The position numbers and the translations under genes were made by a program. A stretch of DNA of 41,374 bases from Edaphobacter aggregans (GTDB taxonomy: Bacteria > Acidobacteriota > Terriglobia > Terriglobales > Acidobacteriaceae). Positions 33,946 through 41,374 of the stretch are shown here, one piece after another. The notes beneath the pieces are model-generated. The model was not told where the DNA came from and ran no database searches. It worked only from the letters and a program-made list of their open reading frames with translations. Every line of letters starts with the position of its first letter. The stretch's first letter is position 1. The DNA lies in the NCBI GenBank assembly GCA_022736715.1, contig DZDJ01000020.1, positions 8,402-49,775 on the forward strand, given 5' to 3'.

Positions 33946-35652
33946 GTGAAGCGATATTGGTTCCAATCCGTAACTCTGTTGTGGGTGTTGGCATTGGCTG
34001 CAACAGCACAGGCAGCGTCTCCCGCCATAATCAGCGGTGTCGTGCGTGACGCCCACGGCACGCCACAGATGGGTGCGCTGGTGCAGGTGATTGCAGCGGA
34101 CGCTTCGCTGGCGGGGAGCGCCTTTACAGACATCCACGGGCGCTACAGCATCCATACGTTGCTGCCAGGGACATATCAAGTGAAAGCCACAGCCGCGCTG
34201 TTTCTGCCCACGCTGCGGGAAAATCTGCGGCTGGCGCCGGGCGTCCGCTCCGTGGTGAACCTGACGCTGACCACGCTGTTTGATGCGGTGCAATGGCTGC
34301 CCGCGCAGCGGCGCAAAGCGGATGAACCGTCTGATGACTGGAAGTGGACGCTGCGCTCTGCGGCAAACCGCCCGATTCTGCGTATGCTGGAGGACGGCCC
34401 GCTGGTGATGGTTTCCACCAGCAACAATGAGAGACAGCGCCCCTCGCTGGAGGCGCGCGTTGCGCTGATCAATGGGGACGGCGGTTTTGCCGATGGCGGC
34501 ATGCACAATGTTTTTACCATCGACCGCGCGCAGGGCGATGGCAGTAATGTGATTCTGCGGGCGGACCTGGCTACACCGCAAAGCACGTATCCTACAGCCC
34601 CTTCGGCGGAGATGGCGGTTGGTTATGAGCGTCAGATCAGCCCCGCGCTGGCCTTCCGCAACATCGTCAGTTACCAGATGCATCCGGAACTGGCAGGCGG
34701 GCAGCAGATGCCGGGCATGCAGGCGCTGACCGTGCAAAGCGCCGAGCAGATGCAGATGGGCGACCAGATGGTGCTGGAGGTTGGCAGTGAGATGACCGCC
34801 GTGCGCATGGATCGCATGGCCGCCGCAGTGCATCCTTTTCTGAAGCTGACGGTTCACCCGACCAGTTCATTGCTGGTCGGGTATCGTTTTGCCACGGCCC
34901 GCGACCTGCAAGGCTGGGACGACATGGATGCGGTCCAACCGGAGATGCCGGTGGCGGTGGTTTCGAACGGGCGGATGATTCTGGAGCAGGGTCTGCACCA
35001 GGAGGTCTCCATTGCCCAGAAGACCGGACGCGGGCTGATTCAGGTGGCCTGGTACAGGGACGACATGACGCATCCGGCCATTGCCGGTGGCGGTTTTATG
35101 GGAATGCCTGGCGGCATGTCGGTGGCGGGAGTTCTGGCGGACCCCTCGACCAACACCTTCCGCATGATCGGGCCGGGGTATTCGGCGGATGGCATTCGCA
35201 TCTCGGCCACGGAGCCGCTGACGCCATCGATCTGGGCCGCCCTGGAATTTGCCACCGGAGGAGCGCTGAGTCTGGCTGAGTCGCAGGCGGTTGATCTGCA
35301 GTCGGCAGTCGGCGCCATGCAGGTGCGGCGCGCGCAGTCGCTGACAATGGCGTTGCGCGGAGAGATTCTGCACAGTGGCACGCATCTGCGTGCGGCGTAC
35401 CGCTGGCAGCCGGATGCCACGCTGACTCCGGTGGACGCTTACCATGCCTTCAGCGACCAGCCGTACCTGAGTTTTTATCTGCGCCAGCCGATTCATCTGC
35501 GCCGCATCCTGCCGCATGGAGTGGAGGCGCTGGTGGATGTGACCAACCTGCTGGCCGAGGGGTACCGGCCGGTGCTCTCCAGGGATGGACACACCCTCTT
35601 CTTCGCCCAGTCACCGCGCACCATCCAGGGCGGGCTGTCCTTCAACTTCTGA
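33946..35652 (+). CDS. Secreted carboxypeptidase-regulatory-domain protein, outer-membrane type
   Basis: The 568-residue product begins with a signal peptide (KRYWFQS, then a hydrophobic core ending ATAQA) and a carboxypeptidase regulatory-like/transthyretin-like domain: ISGVVRDAHGTPQMGALVQV, then FTDIHGRYSIHTLLPGTY. The remaining 430 residues alternate aromatic and polar residues, and the last residue is phenylalanine (SFNF end), as in outer-membrane beta-barrels; many acidobacteria have TonB-dependent-like proteins with this head. No TonB box or plug was recognised. GTG33946 is chosen because it gives an ideal signal peptide, though no strong ribosome site exists; TTG33904 is the upstream alternative. 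A Met/Gly/Gln-rich stretch lies around residues 245-285. Confidence 0.75.
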   Translation: MKRYWFQSVTLLWVLALAATAQAASPAIISGVVRDAHGTPQMGALVQVIAADASLAGSAFTDIHGRYSIHTLLPGTYQVKATAALFLPTLRENLRLAPGVRSVVNLTLTTLFDAVQWLPAQRRKADEPSDDWKWTLRSAANRPILRMLEDGPLVMVSTSNNERQRPSLEARVALINGDGGFADGGMHNVFTIDRAQGDGSNVILRADLATPQSTYPTAPSAEMAVGYERQISPALAFRNIVSYQMHPELAGGQQMPGMQALTVQSAEQMQMGDQMVLEVGSEMTAVRMDRMAAAVHPFLKLTVHPTSSLLVGYRFATARDLQGWDDMDAVQPEMPVAVVSNGRMILEQGLHQEVSIAQKTGRGLIQVAWYRDDMTHPAIAGGGFMGMPGGMSVAGVLADPSTNTFRMIGPGYSADGIRISATEPLTPSIWAALEFATGGALSLAESQAVDLQSAVGAMQVRRAQSLTMALRGEILHSGTHLRAAYRWQPDATLTPVDAYHAFSDQPYLSFYLRQPIHLRRILPHGVEALVDVTNLLAEGYRPVLSRDGHTLFFAQSPRTIQGGLSFNF

Positions 35653-35661
35653 CCTTGCGCT

Positions 35662-35686
35662 GGCCCGGCTTCAGCCGCTCCGGGCC
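35662..35686. terminator. Weak hairpin between convergent genes
   Basis: A 7-bp stem GGCCCGG/CCGGGCC with an 11-base loop lies after the secreted-protein gene and overlaps the 3' end of the convergent DUF190 gene. No T-run follows on either strand, so termination would be weak or Rho-assisted. Confidence 0.35.
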
Positions 35687-36018
35687 TGGTCATGGGAGTA
35701 GCGAACCACTTCTACTGTAGAGCTGTACAGCAGGCCGCTTTGCAGCATCTGCTCCAGAGACGGGAGCAGATTTACGATCTGCGTTTCTGTATCGACGATG
35801 CTGATCATAATGGGCGCATTTTTAGAGACAGAAAATGTTTTGGCGTGATGGATGCGCGCGCTGGCGCCAAAGCCCTCTGTTCCACGGAAAACAATGGCTC
35901 CGGAGAGGCCAAGCTCCTGGCATTTCGCAATCACGGCTTCGTGGAGTGGTTTGCCCTGCCAGCGGTCCGCTTCCGTGCAATGGATGCGCAGCATGCGTGC
36001 CGGAAATTCTTCCTTCAT
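35671..36018 (-). CDS. DUF190 protein (single domain)
   Basis: This 115-residue protein is one complete DUF190 (UPF0166) domain, a small alpha/beta fold that I recall being placed with the PII/GlnB-like proteins. It shares the pattern DRWQGKPL, the turn FRGTEGFGAS and a C-terminal helix-strand unit with the second domain of its neighbour. DUF190 genes are repeatedly found next to crcB/fluC in bacteria, but their function is unknown. AGGAG lies 5 bases before ATG36018. It begins 3 bases after the two-domain DUF190 gene stop, so the two are surely cotranscribed. It is the last gene of the fluoride operon. Confidence 0.88.
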   Translation of the reverse strand: MKEEFPARMLRIHCTEADRWQGKPLHEAVIAKCQELGLSGAIVFRGTEGFGASARIHHAKTFSVSKNAPIMISIVDTETQIVNLLPSLEQMLQSGLLYSSTVEVVRYSHDQARSG

Positions 36019-36021
36019 GGC

Positions 36022-36738
36022 CTACTCCTTTTCTTCCGCATCCTGGTCAGCAGCCCGGTGCGCGTATTTGATGATCTCGACGTCGGAGAGCACCACCAGG
36101 CCTTCGCCCACCATCTGTTCCACGACGGGCAGAAACTCCTTCAGCTTCGTTTCCAAGTCAATGACAGAAAGCATGATGGAGGCGTCGCTCGACAGGTGGA
36201 AGGGCTTTTCCCGGTGCACGCGGCGGTGCGCCCCGTAGCCCAGAATGCCGCGATACACGGTGACCCCGGCAAGGTCGTTGGCGCGCATGGCGGTCACCAG
36301 TGCCTCATACAGCGGCTTGCCCTGCCACTGGTCGCTTTCCCCAATGTAGATGCGCATCATTCTGGCTTTGCCTTCGATTCTGACATGCGATGGGGCTGCC
36401 GGCCCGGAGGGCTGGGCGGCCTTCGCAATGGAGGTCTCCTGCACTTCGATCAGTCCGTTGCCGGCCATCTCCTGCAGTTTTCCCATCAGAGTGTCGATCT
36501 TTTCCTGGGTTTCAACGAATTCAATCTTCAGCGGCAGGTGACTGGAAAGATCCACTGTGCTGGAGGTGTGCAACTGGTGGCCGGAGCCAAAACCGGCAAT
36601 GCCTTTCAGCGCAGTTGCGCCGGAGACCCCGCGAAAAAAAAGGAAGTCCAGAATGCTGGAGTAGGCGGATGCCCCGTGATAGGTGTCGCCTTCGCTCAGA
36701 TAAATAGAAACTTTCCATGCTTTTCCAACGGACAACAT
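36022..36738 (-). CDS. Tandem DUF190 fusion protein
   Basis: The 238-residue protein contains two DUF190 domains joined by a linker rich in Pro/Ala (about 108-125). Domain 1 (about 9-105) carries SIYLSEGDTYHG and ALKGIAGFGSG. Domain 2 (about 128-228) carries RIYIGESDQWQGKPL and YRGILGYGAHRR. Domain 1 lacks the WQGKPL motif that domain 2 and the downstream single-domain protein share, so the halves have diverged and may have different roles. ATG36738 is preceded by AAGGAG 8 bases away; the open frame to 36921 overlaps crcB and is not coding. It lies 97 bases after crcB in the riboswitch-led operon. A regulatory or ligand-binding partner of the channel is an inference. Confidence 0.88.
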   Translation of the reverse strand: MLSVGKAWKVSIYLSEGDTYHGASAYSSILDFLFFRGVSGATALKGIAGFGSGHQLHTSSTVDLSSHLPLKIEFVETQEKIDTLMGKLQEMAGNGLIEVQETSIAKAAQPSGPAAPSHVRIEGKARMMRIYIGESDQWQGKPLYEALVTAMRANDLAGVTVYRGILGYGAHRRVHREKPFHLSSDASIMLSVIDLETKLKEFLPVVEQMVGEGLVVLSDVEIIKYAHRAADQDAEEKE

Positions 36739-36835
36739 ACAGTCGCTCCTTTGCTGGTTGTGTGCTGGTGCCGGCTGTACTTCTGGCCAGACCGGCAGTT
36801 TTGCGGCAATCGACGCTTGTCTGGCAGCAGAACTG

Positions 36836-37213
36836 TTATGAGACGGCTTTGGCAATGGCAATGCCGCACCAGACGCCCGCCAGCCCCAGCAGAATGCTGA
36901 GCACAACATAGAGCGCCGCAATCATGAATGCGCCCAGTTGCAGGTTGGCAAAAGTTTCCCACTCAAATGTGGAAAAAGTGCTGTACGCTCCCACAAAACC
37001 GACTGGAACCAGAAAGCGCCAGGCTGGGCTCAGTTCGGCGCGTCTTCCCAGATAGGTAAGCGAAAAGCCAATGATGACGCAGGCGGTGATGTTGATGAGA
37101 AAAGTGCCGTAAGGGAACTTGGTTCCCATCCGGTTTGTCACAATGGAGCCAACCCAGAAGCGGGCCAGCGAGCCGAGCGAGCCTCCCAGTGCGATCCAGA
37201 AGTACTTTTGCAA
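36836..37213 (-). CDS. crcB: Fluoride ion channel FluC/CrcB
   Basis: The 125-residue protein has four hydrophobic segments and the family motifs GGSLGSLARF, YGTFLIN with the conserved pore-lining Asn, and GFVGAYSTFSTF with the phenylalanine-box residues. FluC forms a dual-topology dimer that exports fluoride down its gradient and protects cytoplasmic enzymes. The start is TTG37213 (reads MQKYFW), because AAGGAG lies 7-8 bases upstream and the length is then exactly that of the family; the frame is open to 37270 without a better site. It is the first gene after a fluoride riboswitch, which supports the function strongly. Confidence 0.95.
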   Translation of the reverse strand: MQKYFWIALGGSLGSLARFWVGSIVTNRMGTKFPYGTFLINITACVIIGFSLTYLGRRAELSPAWRFLVPVGFVGAYSTFSTFEWETFANLQLGAFMIAALYVVLSILLGLAGVWCGIAIAKAVS

Positions 37214-37407
37214 TTGCCGTCTCCTTCCTTGTTGTTGCTGCCCGGCTCCCTGGCTGGCGCAGCGATTCAAGGGCCTGTCAGATCCAGTCCTGAGGGAAGA
37301 AGCTGTGCATTGCCACGTGCATCTGGAAAACAGACACAGCCGCTCCCAGCTTCAGTTTTGTTCTTCGCAACCAGTTGCGGAAACCAGAAGCTGCTAATTT
37401 ATTGCGG

Positions 37408-37441
37408 AAAACCTGCACGGAGGCACGACTCCACAAACAGG
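37408..37441 (-). terminator. Possible riboswitch-controlled terminator before crcB
   Basis: On the minus strand CCTG (37441-37438) and CAGG (37415-37412) enclose an inner GGAG/CTCC stem, followed by TTTT (37411-37408). It is imperfect, with unpaired bases in both arms. Its position just after the fluoride aptamer suggests it is the expression platform. Confidence 0.4.
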
Positions 37442-37443
37442 GT

Positions 37444-37525
37444 CTCCTGTCAGGAGTCATCAGCTGCTCATCCGGGGAACGGCAAAGACGATGGGCAGCG
37501 GTTATGGGTGAACTCCTTCACCACC
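37444..37525 (-). ncRNA. Fluoride riboswitch (crcB motif)
   Basis: On the minus strand the aptamer reads GGTG-AAGGAGTT-CACC (37522-37507), matching the family pattern GGNG-AUGGNGUU-CNCC with one change. ATAACCGCTGC follows, then a stem whose 3' arm is GCAGC, and then CTGATGACTCCT (37463-37452), the conserved 3' end. The pseudoknot helix AGGAGT (37517-37512) with ACTCCT (37457-37452) pairs perfectly over six bases. The distal stem GCTGC-C-CATC pairs with GATG-A-GCAGC. AGGAG at 37448-37444 can compete for CTCCT. It lies upstream of crcB, so fluoride binding probably turns on the channel and both DUF190 genes. Confidence 0.92.
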
Positions 37526-37538
37526 AGCGATACTATCG

Positions 37539-37568
37539 TTTGTATGCCCCGCGTTGAGCGGCTGTCAA
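37539..37568 (-). promoter_or_regulatory. Promoter of the fluoride operon
   Basis: The minus strand has consensus TTGACA (37568-37563), an 18-bp spacer and TACAAA (37544-37539, four of six). Transcription would start near 37532, about ten bases before the aptamer begins, the arrangement expected for a riboswitch-led transcript. The leader to crcB is about 320 bases. Confidence 0.65.
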
Positions 37569-37735
37569 CCATGCAATGTGCGGGCTGGTTCTTTCCGCCG
37601 CGTTGGCGTTATTCTACCTAAGGAAGCGCAATCGCCATCTCCACGAGCCGGTCTACTGGTAACGGAAGCCGTGTTCCTGCTCTGGTCTATGGGCGCCATA
37701 TCAAGACAGAAGAAAGAAGCGGTGGACGTATCCTG

Positions 37736-39424
37736 ATGACCAAGAAGCTCAATCGCTACAGCTCTCAAATCACACAACCAAAATCGCAGGGCGCGTCCCA
37801 GGCCATGTTGTACGCAACCGGCCTGCAGGAACAGGACATGGACAAGGCCCAGGTGGGCATTGCCAGCGTCTGGTATGAGGGCAATCCCTGCAACATGCAT
37901 CTGCTGCAGCTCGCCGAAAAGGCGAAGGAGGGTGTAGCGGCTGCGGGCCTGGTGGGTCTGCGCTTCAACACCATCGGCGTGAGCGATGGCATTGCCATGG
38001 GTACCGATGGCATGAGCTTTTCGCTGCAGTCGCGCGAAATTATTGCGGACTCGATTGAGACGGTCATGTCTGCCCAGTGGTATGACGCGAACATCGCCAT
38101 TCCGGGCTGCGACAAGAACATGCCCGGCTGCCTGATGGCCATGGGCCGGCTCAACCGCCCCAGCCTGATGATTTACGGAGGCACCATCCGCGCAGGGCAT
38201 GCCGACAACCAGAAGCTGGACATCGTCTCTGCCTTCCAGAGCTATGGACAGTTCCTGACGCACTCCATTACAGAGGAGCAGCGTCAGACGATCGTGCGGC
38301 ATTCGTGTCCTGGCGCTGGCGCCTGCGGCGGCATGTACACGGCCAACACCATGGCCTCGGCCATTGAGGCGCTGGGCATGTCGTTGCCGTACAGTGCGTC
38401 CACCCCGGCCGAAGATCCGCGAAAGCAGGACGAGTGCTTCCGCGCCGGTGCTGCCGTGCGCAACCTGCTGGAGATGGACCTGAAGCCGCGCGACATCATG
38501 ACGCGGGAAGCGTTTGAGAATGCCATTGCCGTGGTCTGTGCGCTGGGCGGTTCCACTAATGCGGTGCTGCATCTGGTGGCCATGGCGCGTGCCGTGGATG
38601 TGCCGTTGACGATTGATGATTTCCAGCGCATCAGCGATCGTACGCCGCTGCTGGCAGACTTCAAGCCCAGCGGTTCGTATGTGATGGAAGATCTGCAGGC
38701 CGTGGGTGGATTGCCCGCCGTGCTGAAGCTGCTGCTGGAGGAAGGTCTGCTGCACGGGGACTGCATAACGGTGACCGGCAGGACAATGCGGGAAAATCTG
38801 CAGGAGTTGCCGGGGCTTGCCGCCGGACAGCAGATTGTGCGCCCGGTTTCTAATCCGCTGAAGAAGAGCAGCCATCTGCAGATACTGAGGGGCAATCTGG
38901 CCCCGGAAGGGGCCGTGGCCAAGATTACCGGCAAGGAAGGGCTGCGCTTTACCGGGCCGGCCAATGTCTTCGACTCGGAAGAAGAGATGTTGCACGCGCT
39001 GGAAGCGGGCAGGATCAGCAAGGGCGAGGTGATCGTGATCCGCTACGAAGGCCCGAAGGGCGGACCCGGCATGCCGGAGATGCTGACGCCAACCTCGGCG
39101 ATTGTGGGCGCTGGTCTGGGCAAGGATGTTGCCCTGATTACCGACGGCCGCTTCTCCGGTGGTTCGCACGGCTTCATTGTGGGTCACGTAACGCCGGAAG
39201 CGCAGGAGGGTGGCCCGCTCGCGCTCATCCGCACCGGTGACCACATCACCATCGACGCGGAGAAGAACGAGCTTTCCGTGCAGATTTCGGATGCCGAAAT
39301 GGAGGCGCGCCGCAAGGCCTGGAGCATGCCGGACTACAAGGCAAAGCGCGGCACGCTGAGCAAGTACATCCAACTGGTGAAGAGTGCCAGCCTGGGCTGC
39401 GTGACGGACGAAAGCAACTCGTAA
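37736..39424 (+). CDS. ilvD: Dihydroxy-acid dehydratase
   Basis: IlvD dehydrates dihydroxy acids to 2-oxo acids in valine, leucine and isoleucine synthesis. The 562-residue chain has the three cluster cysteines, C52 in GNPCNMH, C125 in PGCDKNMPG and C197 in [12 protein letters not shown], plus the C-terminal [11 protein letters not shown] signature. The length and spacing fit the shorter [2Fe-2S] type common in acidobacteria and plants. ATG37736 has GGTGGA about 9 bases upstream. It is divergent from the fluoride operon; the intergenic region on its side, about 170 bases, shows no convincing promoter. A strong terminator follows, so it is probably monocistronic; other ilv genes are not in the window. 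Confidence 0.96.
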   Translation: MTKKLNRYSSQITQPKSQGASQAMLYATGLQEQDMDKAQVGIASVWYEGNPCNMHLLQLAEKAKEGVAAAGLVGLRFNTIGVSDGIAMGTDGMSFSLQSREIIADSIETVMSAQWYDANIAIPGCDKNMPGCLMAMGRLNRPSLMIYGGTIRAGHADNQKLDIVSAFQSYGQFLTHSITEEQRQTIVRHSCPGAGACGGMYTANTMASAIEALGMSLPYSASTPAEDPRKQDECFRAGAAVRNLLEMDLKPRDIMTREAFENAIAVVCALGGSTNAVLHLVAMARAVDVPLTIDDFQRISDRTPLLADFKPSGSYVMEDLQAVGGLPAVLKLLLEEGLLHGDCITVTGRTMRENLQELPGLAAGQQIVRPVSNPLKKSSHLQILRGNLAPEGAVAKITGKEGLRFTGPANVFDSEEEMLHALEAGRISKGEVIVIRYEGPKGGPGMPEMLTPTSAIVGAGLGKDVALITDGRFSGGSHGFIVGHVTPEAQEGGPLALIRTGDHITIDAEKNELSVQISDAEMEARRKAWSMPDYKAKRGTLSKYIQLVKSASLGCVTDESNS

Positions 39425-39455
39425 GCAAACTCAGCCACAATCAAAATTGTGCAAG

Positions 39456-39490
39456 AAAGCCCTGCCGGCAATGGCGGGGCTTTTTGTTTT
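39456..39490 (+). terminator. Strong terminator after ilvD
   Basis: The stem AAAGCCCTGCC/GGCGGGGCTTT (39456-39466 with 39473-39483) has eleven pairs, one of them G-U, with a six-base loop GGCAAT, and is followed by TTGTTTT. A small CACAAT/ATTGTG dyad lies just before it (39436-39451). Confidence 0.92.
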
Positions 39491-39496
39491 CAAGGG

Positions 39497-39541
39497 GATA
39501 GATTTTGTCCTCATGAAATAACTTGCAAATTGCAATCTATC
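39497..39541. promoter_or_regulatory. Inverted repeats upstream of the HxlR gene
   Basis: GATAGATT (39497-39504) and AATCTATC (39534-39541) form a perfect 8-bp inverted repeat 29 bases apart. Inside it lies TTGCAAATTGCAA (39523-39535), a near-palindrome of two TTGCAA units. The position, 18 bases before the regulator's start codon, suggests an operator for autoregulation. Confidence 0.4.
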
Positions 39542-39558
39542 TTTGTTAGCGTGACTGC

Positions 39559-40077
39559 GTGGCTCAGCAGTCGTCAGCAGCGCATTCATTGGAGGGTTCT
39601 TCCACGCATCGGTCCGGCTGTCCGGTCAGTATTGCGCTGGAAGTCTTCGGAGACCGCTGGTCGTTGTTGATTGTGCGCGATATGATGGTGCGCGGTTTTC
39701 GGAGTTTCTGGCAGTTCCAGCAGGCGGGCGAGGGCATTGCCAGCAATGTTCTGGCAGACCGGCTGCGCAGGTTGCAGGCAGCGGGCATCATCACTGCTCA
39801 GGAAGAGGAGCAGGACCGCCGCCGGGTGCGCTACCGGCTGACAGAAAAGGGCATTGATCTGGCTCCGGTGCTGCTGGAATTGCTGGTATGGGGCGCGCGC
39901 CATGAGCAGAGCGGTGCGCCCTGCGCAGTGATTGCGCAGATGGCGCAGAATCGGGAGCAGTTGCTGGCAGAGGCGCGGCGGCGGTGGCAGCAGGATGATC
40001 CAACGCCGTTGTTGCCGTGGCTGGGGGCAGTGGAAGGTGGTCGTAAATCCGGGAAAGGGAAAAGGGACACTGTATGA
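39559..40077 (+). CDS. HxlR-family winged-helix transcriptional regulator
   Basis: The 172-residue regulator has the HxlR signature: [21 protein letters not shown] (Cys near residue 21), then [23 protein letters not shown] and a wing around [13 protein letters not shown]. The C-terminal 50 residues are an added helical, basic tail. HxlR proteins often respond to redox or electrophile stress through the conserved cysteine; this is family knowledge, not shown here. The start is GTG39559, with no strong ribosome site and no ATG before the DNA-binding domain. Its stop overlaps the next gene's start as ATGA, so it probably controls the operon it leads. Confidence 0.9.
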   Translation: MAQQSSAAHSLEGSSTHRSGCPVSIALEVFGDRWSLLIVRDMMVRGFRSFWQFQQAGEGIASNVLADRLRRLQAAGIITAQEEEQDRRRVRYRLTEKGIDLAPVLLELLVWGARHEQSGAPCAVIAQMAQNREQLLAEARRRWQQDDPTPLLPWLGAVEGGRKSGKGKRDTV

Positions 40078-41189
40078 GCAAAGTTCGGGTGTTGGTGGGA
40101 ACGCGCAAAGGCGCATTCATTCTGACGGCAGATGGCAAGCGCGACAAGTGGGAGGTGAGCGGCCCGCATTTTGGTGGATGGGAGATGTATCACCTGAAGG
40201 GCTCCCCGCTTGATCCGGATCGCATTTATGCGTCGCAGTCCAGCGGCTGGTTTGGGCAACTGATTCAGCGCTCCAGTGACGGTGGCAAGACCTGGGAGCC
40301 GATGGACAACAAGTTTACCTACGAAGGTGTGGCGGGCACGCACCAGTGGTATGACGGAACACCGCATCCGTGGGAGTTCAAGCGAGTCTGGCATCTGGAG
40401 CCGTCGCTGACCGACCCGGAGACCGTGTATGCCGGCGTGGAAGATGCGGCCCTGTTCCGCTCCGCCGATGGCGGCAAGAGCTGGCAGGAGCTGCCGGGTC
40501 TGCGCGGACATGACACCGGCCCGCACTGGCAGCCGGGCGCTGGCGGCATGTGTTTGCACACCGTCATCCTCGACCCCACAAATCCGGAGCGCATCTTTAT
40601 CGCAATTTCTGCTGCGGGGGCCTTCCGTACCGATGATGGGGGCAAGAGCTGGAAGCCCATCAACCGCGGGCTGCGTTCGGAATTCATTCCCGATCCGAAT
40701 GCCGAGGTTGGCCACTGCGTGCATCACGTTGCCATGAACCCAGCGCGGCCGGAGGTGCTGTTTATGCAGAAGCACTGGGACGTGATGCGCAGTGACAATG
40801 CTGGCGACTCCTGGCAGGAGGTGAGCGGCGATCTGCCGACGGATTTCGGCTTCGTCATCGACGTGCATGCGCATGAGCCGGAGACGCTGTACGTGGTGCC
40901 GATCAAGAGCGACTCCGAGCACTACCCCATGGACGGCAAGCTGCGCGTGTATCGCAGCAAAGTGGGCGGCAATGAGTGGGAGCCGCTGACCAGGGGGCTG
41001 CCGCAGAGCAATTGCTATGTCAACGTGCTACGCGATGCGATGGCGGTGGACCGGATGGACGAGTGCGGCATCTACTTTGGCACCACGGGAGGGCAGGTGT
41101 ATGCGTCGGCCGACTCCGGCGACAGCTGGAACCCGATTGTGCGCGACCTGCCGCCGGTGCTGTCGGTGGAGGTGCAGACGCTGTCATGA
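40074..41189 (+). CDS. BNR/Asp-box repeat protein (sialidase-like beta-propeller)
   Basis: The 371-residue protein carries five Asp-box repeats: [32 protein letters not shown] and SADSGDSW. These mark successive blades of a beta-propeller like those of sialidases and photosystem assembly factors. No signal peptide is present ([15 protein letters not shown] start), so it is probably cytoplasmic, and the arginine triad of true sialidases was not recognised; a glycosidase label would be unsafe. It is translationally coupled to the HxlR gene upstream and to a MoaD/ThiS-like gene downstream, both by ATGA overlaps. I recall the same propeller-ubiquitin-like pair in other bacteria; the function is unknown. 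Confidence 0.85.
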   Translation: MSKVRVLVGTRKGAFILTADGKRDKWEVSGPHFGGWEMYHLKGSPLDPDRIYASQSSGWFGQLIQRSSDGGKTWEPMDNKFTYEGVAGTHQWYDGTPHPWEFKRVWHLEPSLTDPETVYAGVEDAALFRSADGGKSWQELPGLRGHDTGPHWQPGAGGMCLHTVILDPTNPERIFIAISAAGAFRTDDGGKSWKPINRGLRSEFIPDPNAEVGHCVHHVAMNPARPEVLFMQKHWDVMRSDNAGDSWQEVSGDLPTDFGFVIDVHAHEPETLYVVPIKSDSEHYPMDGKLRVYRSKVGGNEWEPLTRGLPQSNCYVNVLRDAMAVDRMDECGIYFGTTGGQVYASADSGDSWNPIVRDLPPVLSVEVQTLS

Positions 41190-41374
41190 GCGTGAGTCAG
41201 GTCCGTGTTGAACTGCCTGCGCACCTGCGGACACTGGCGCAGGCGCGTAGGGAGGTTTTGCTGGAGGTGGCAGGCGTGGTGACGCAGCGCAGCGTGCTGG
41301 ATGCGCTGGAGGCACGCTATCCTGTGCTGCGCGGAACCATCCGCGACCACAGCACGCAGGTACGCAGGCCGTTT
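41186..41374 (+). CDS. MoaD/ThiS-like ubiquitin-fold protein (truncated by window end)
   Basis: The visible 63 residues begin [18 protein letters not shown] and continue through [20 protein letters not shown] to VRRPF at the window edge. The strand-helix-strand order and the [10 protein letters not shown] and LDALEARYP segments fit MoaD/ThiS sulfur-carrier-like proteins. The C-terminal tail, where a Gly-Gly end would show sulfur-carrier activity, lies outside the window. ATG41186 overlaps the upstream stop as ATGA. The partner proteins of molybdopterin or thiazole synthesis are not adjacent, so a dedicated role with the propeller protein is possible. Confidence 0.8.
   Translation, partial: MSVSQVRVELPAHLRTLAQARREVLLEVAGVVTQRSVLDALEARYPVLRGTIRDHSTQVRRPF

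Noticed and set aside
37565-39373. A 602-codon minus-strand frame antisense to ilvD
   Set aside because: The ilvD protein on the other strand has all family motifs; the antisense product is low in complexity and unrecognised.
40074-41189. Sialidase or glycosyl hydrolase function for the Asp-box protein
   Set aside because: Asp boxes mark blades of many unrelated propellers; the catalytic arginines of sialidases and a signal peptide were not recognised.

Overview
The window looks like a chromosomal segment from an acidobacterium, probably Terriglobales/Acidobacteriaceae. The sequence is moderately GC-rich, with dense and often overlapping housekeeping genes. It also has several families I associate with this phylum: a GWxTD-domain secreted protein, a carboxypeptidase-regulatory outer-membrane-type protein, and an argR-argCBDFGH-argA cluster. 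I see no insertion sequence, integrase, phage gene or CRISPR array. The phylum call is an inference from gene families.

Region 1 (1-9300) holds tRNA-Glu(CTC), a flavin-reductase-like gene and, on the minus strand, an arginine operon read argR-argC-argB-argD-argF-argG-argH-argA-like GNAT. Most junctions overlap. A near-ideal promoter lies upstream of argR, with two ARG-box-like palindromes 20 bp apart covering its -10 element and start point. The argR leader carries two tandem hairpins, each followed by a U-tract. argJ and argE are not in the window.

Region 2 (9283-18840) holds gltB, divergent from argR and behind a long leader hairpin. It is followed by a TetR regulator overlapping a long-chain acyl-CoA synthetase, a small secreted Trp/Gly/Arg-rich protein, a phosphofructokinase with the residue signature of the PPi-dependent enzymes, and a stand-alone excisionase-type HTH protein.

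Region 3 (18841-26781) holds a Tat-exported metallophosphoesterase. Divergent from it is a forward run: M24 aminopeptidase, accB, accC, thiE and two APC-family permeases.

Region 4 (26812-35652) holds an 819-residue exported protein of unknown function, an ABC ATPase with a periplasmic adaptor but no permease gene, a GWxTD protein, and a secreted protein with a carboxypeptidase-regulatory domain and beta-rich remainder.

Region 5 (35671-41374) contains the most notable system: a minus-strand fluoride operon. It has a TTGACA promoter, a fluoride (crcB-motif) riboswitch, a FluC/CrcB channel, a two-domain DUF190 fusion and a single-domain DUF190 protein. Divergent from it are ilvD with a strong terminator, then an overlapping operon of an HxlR regulator, a BNR/Asp-box repeat protein and a MoaD/ThiS-like protein cut off by the window end.
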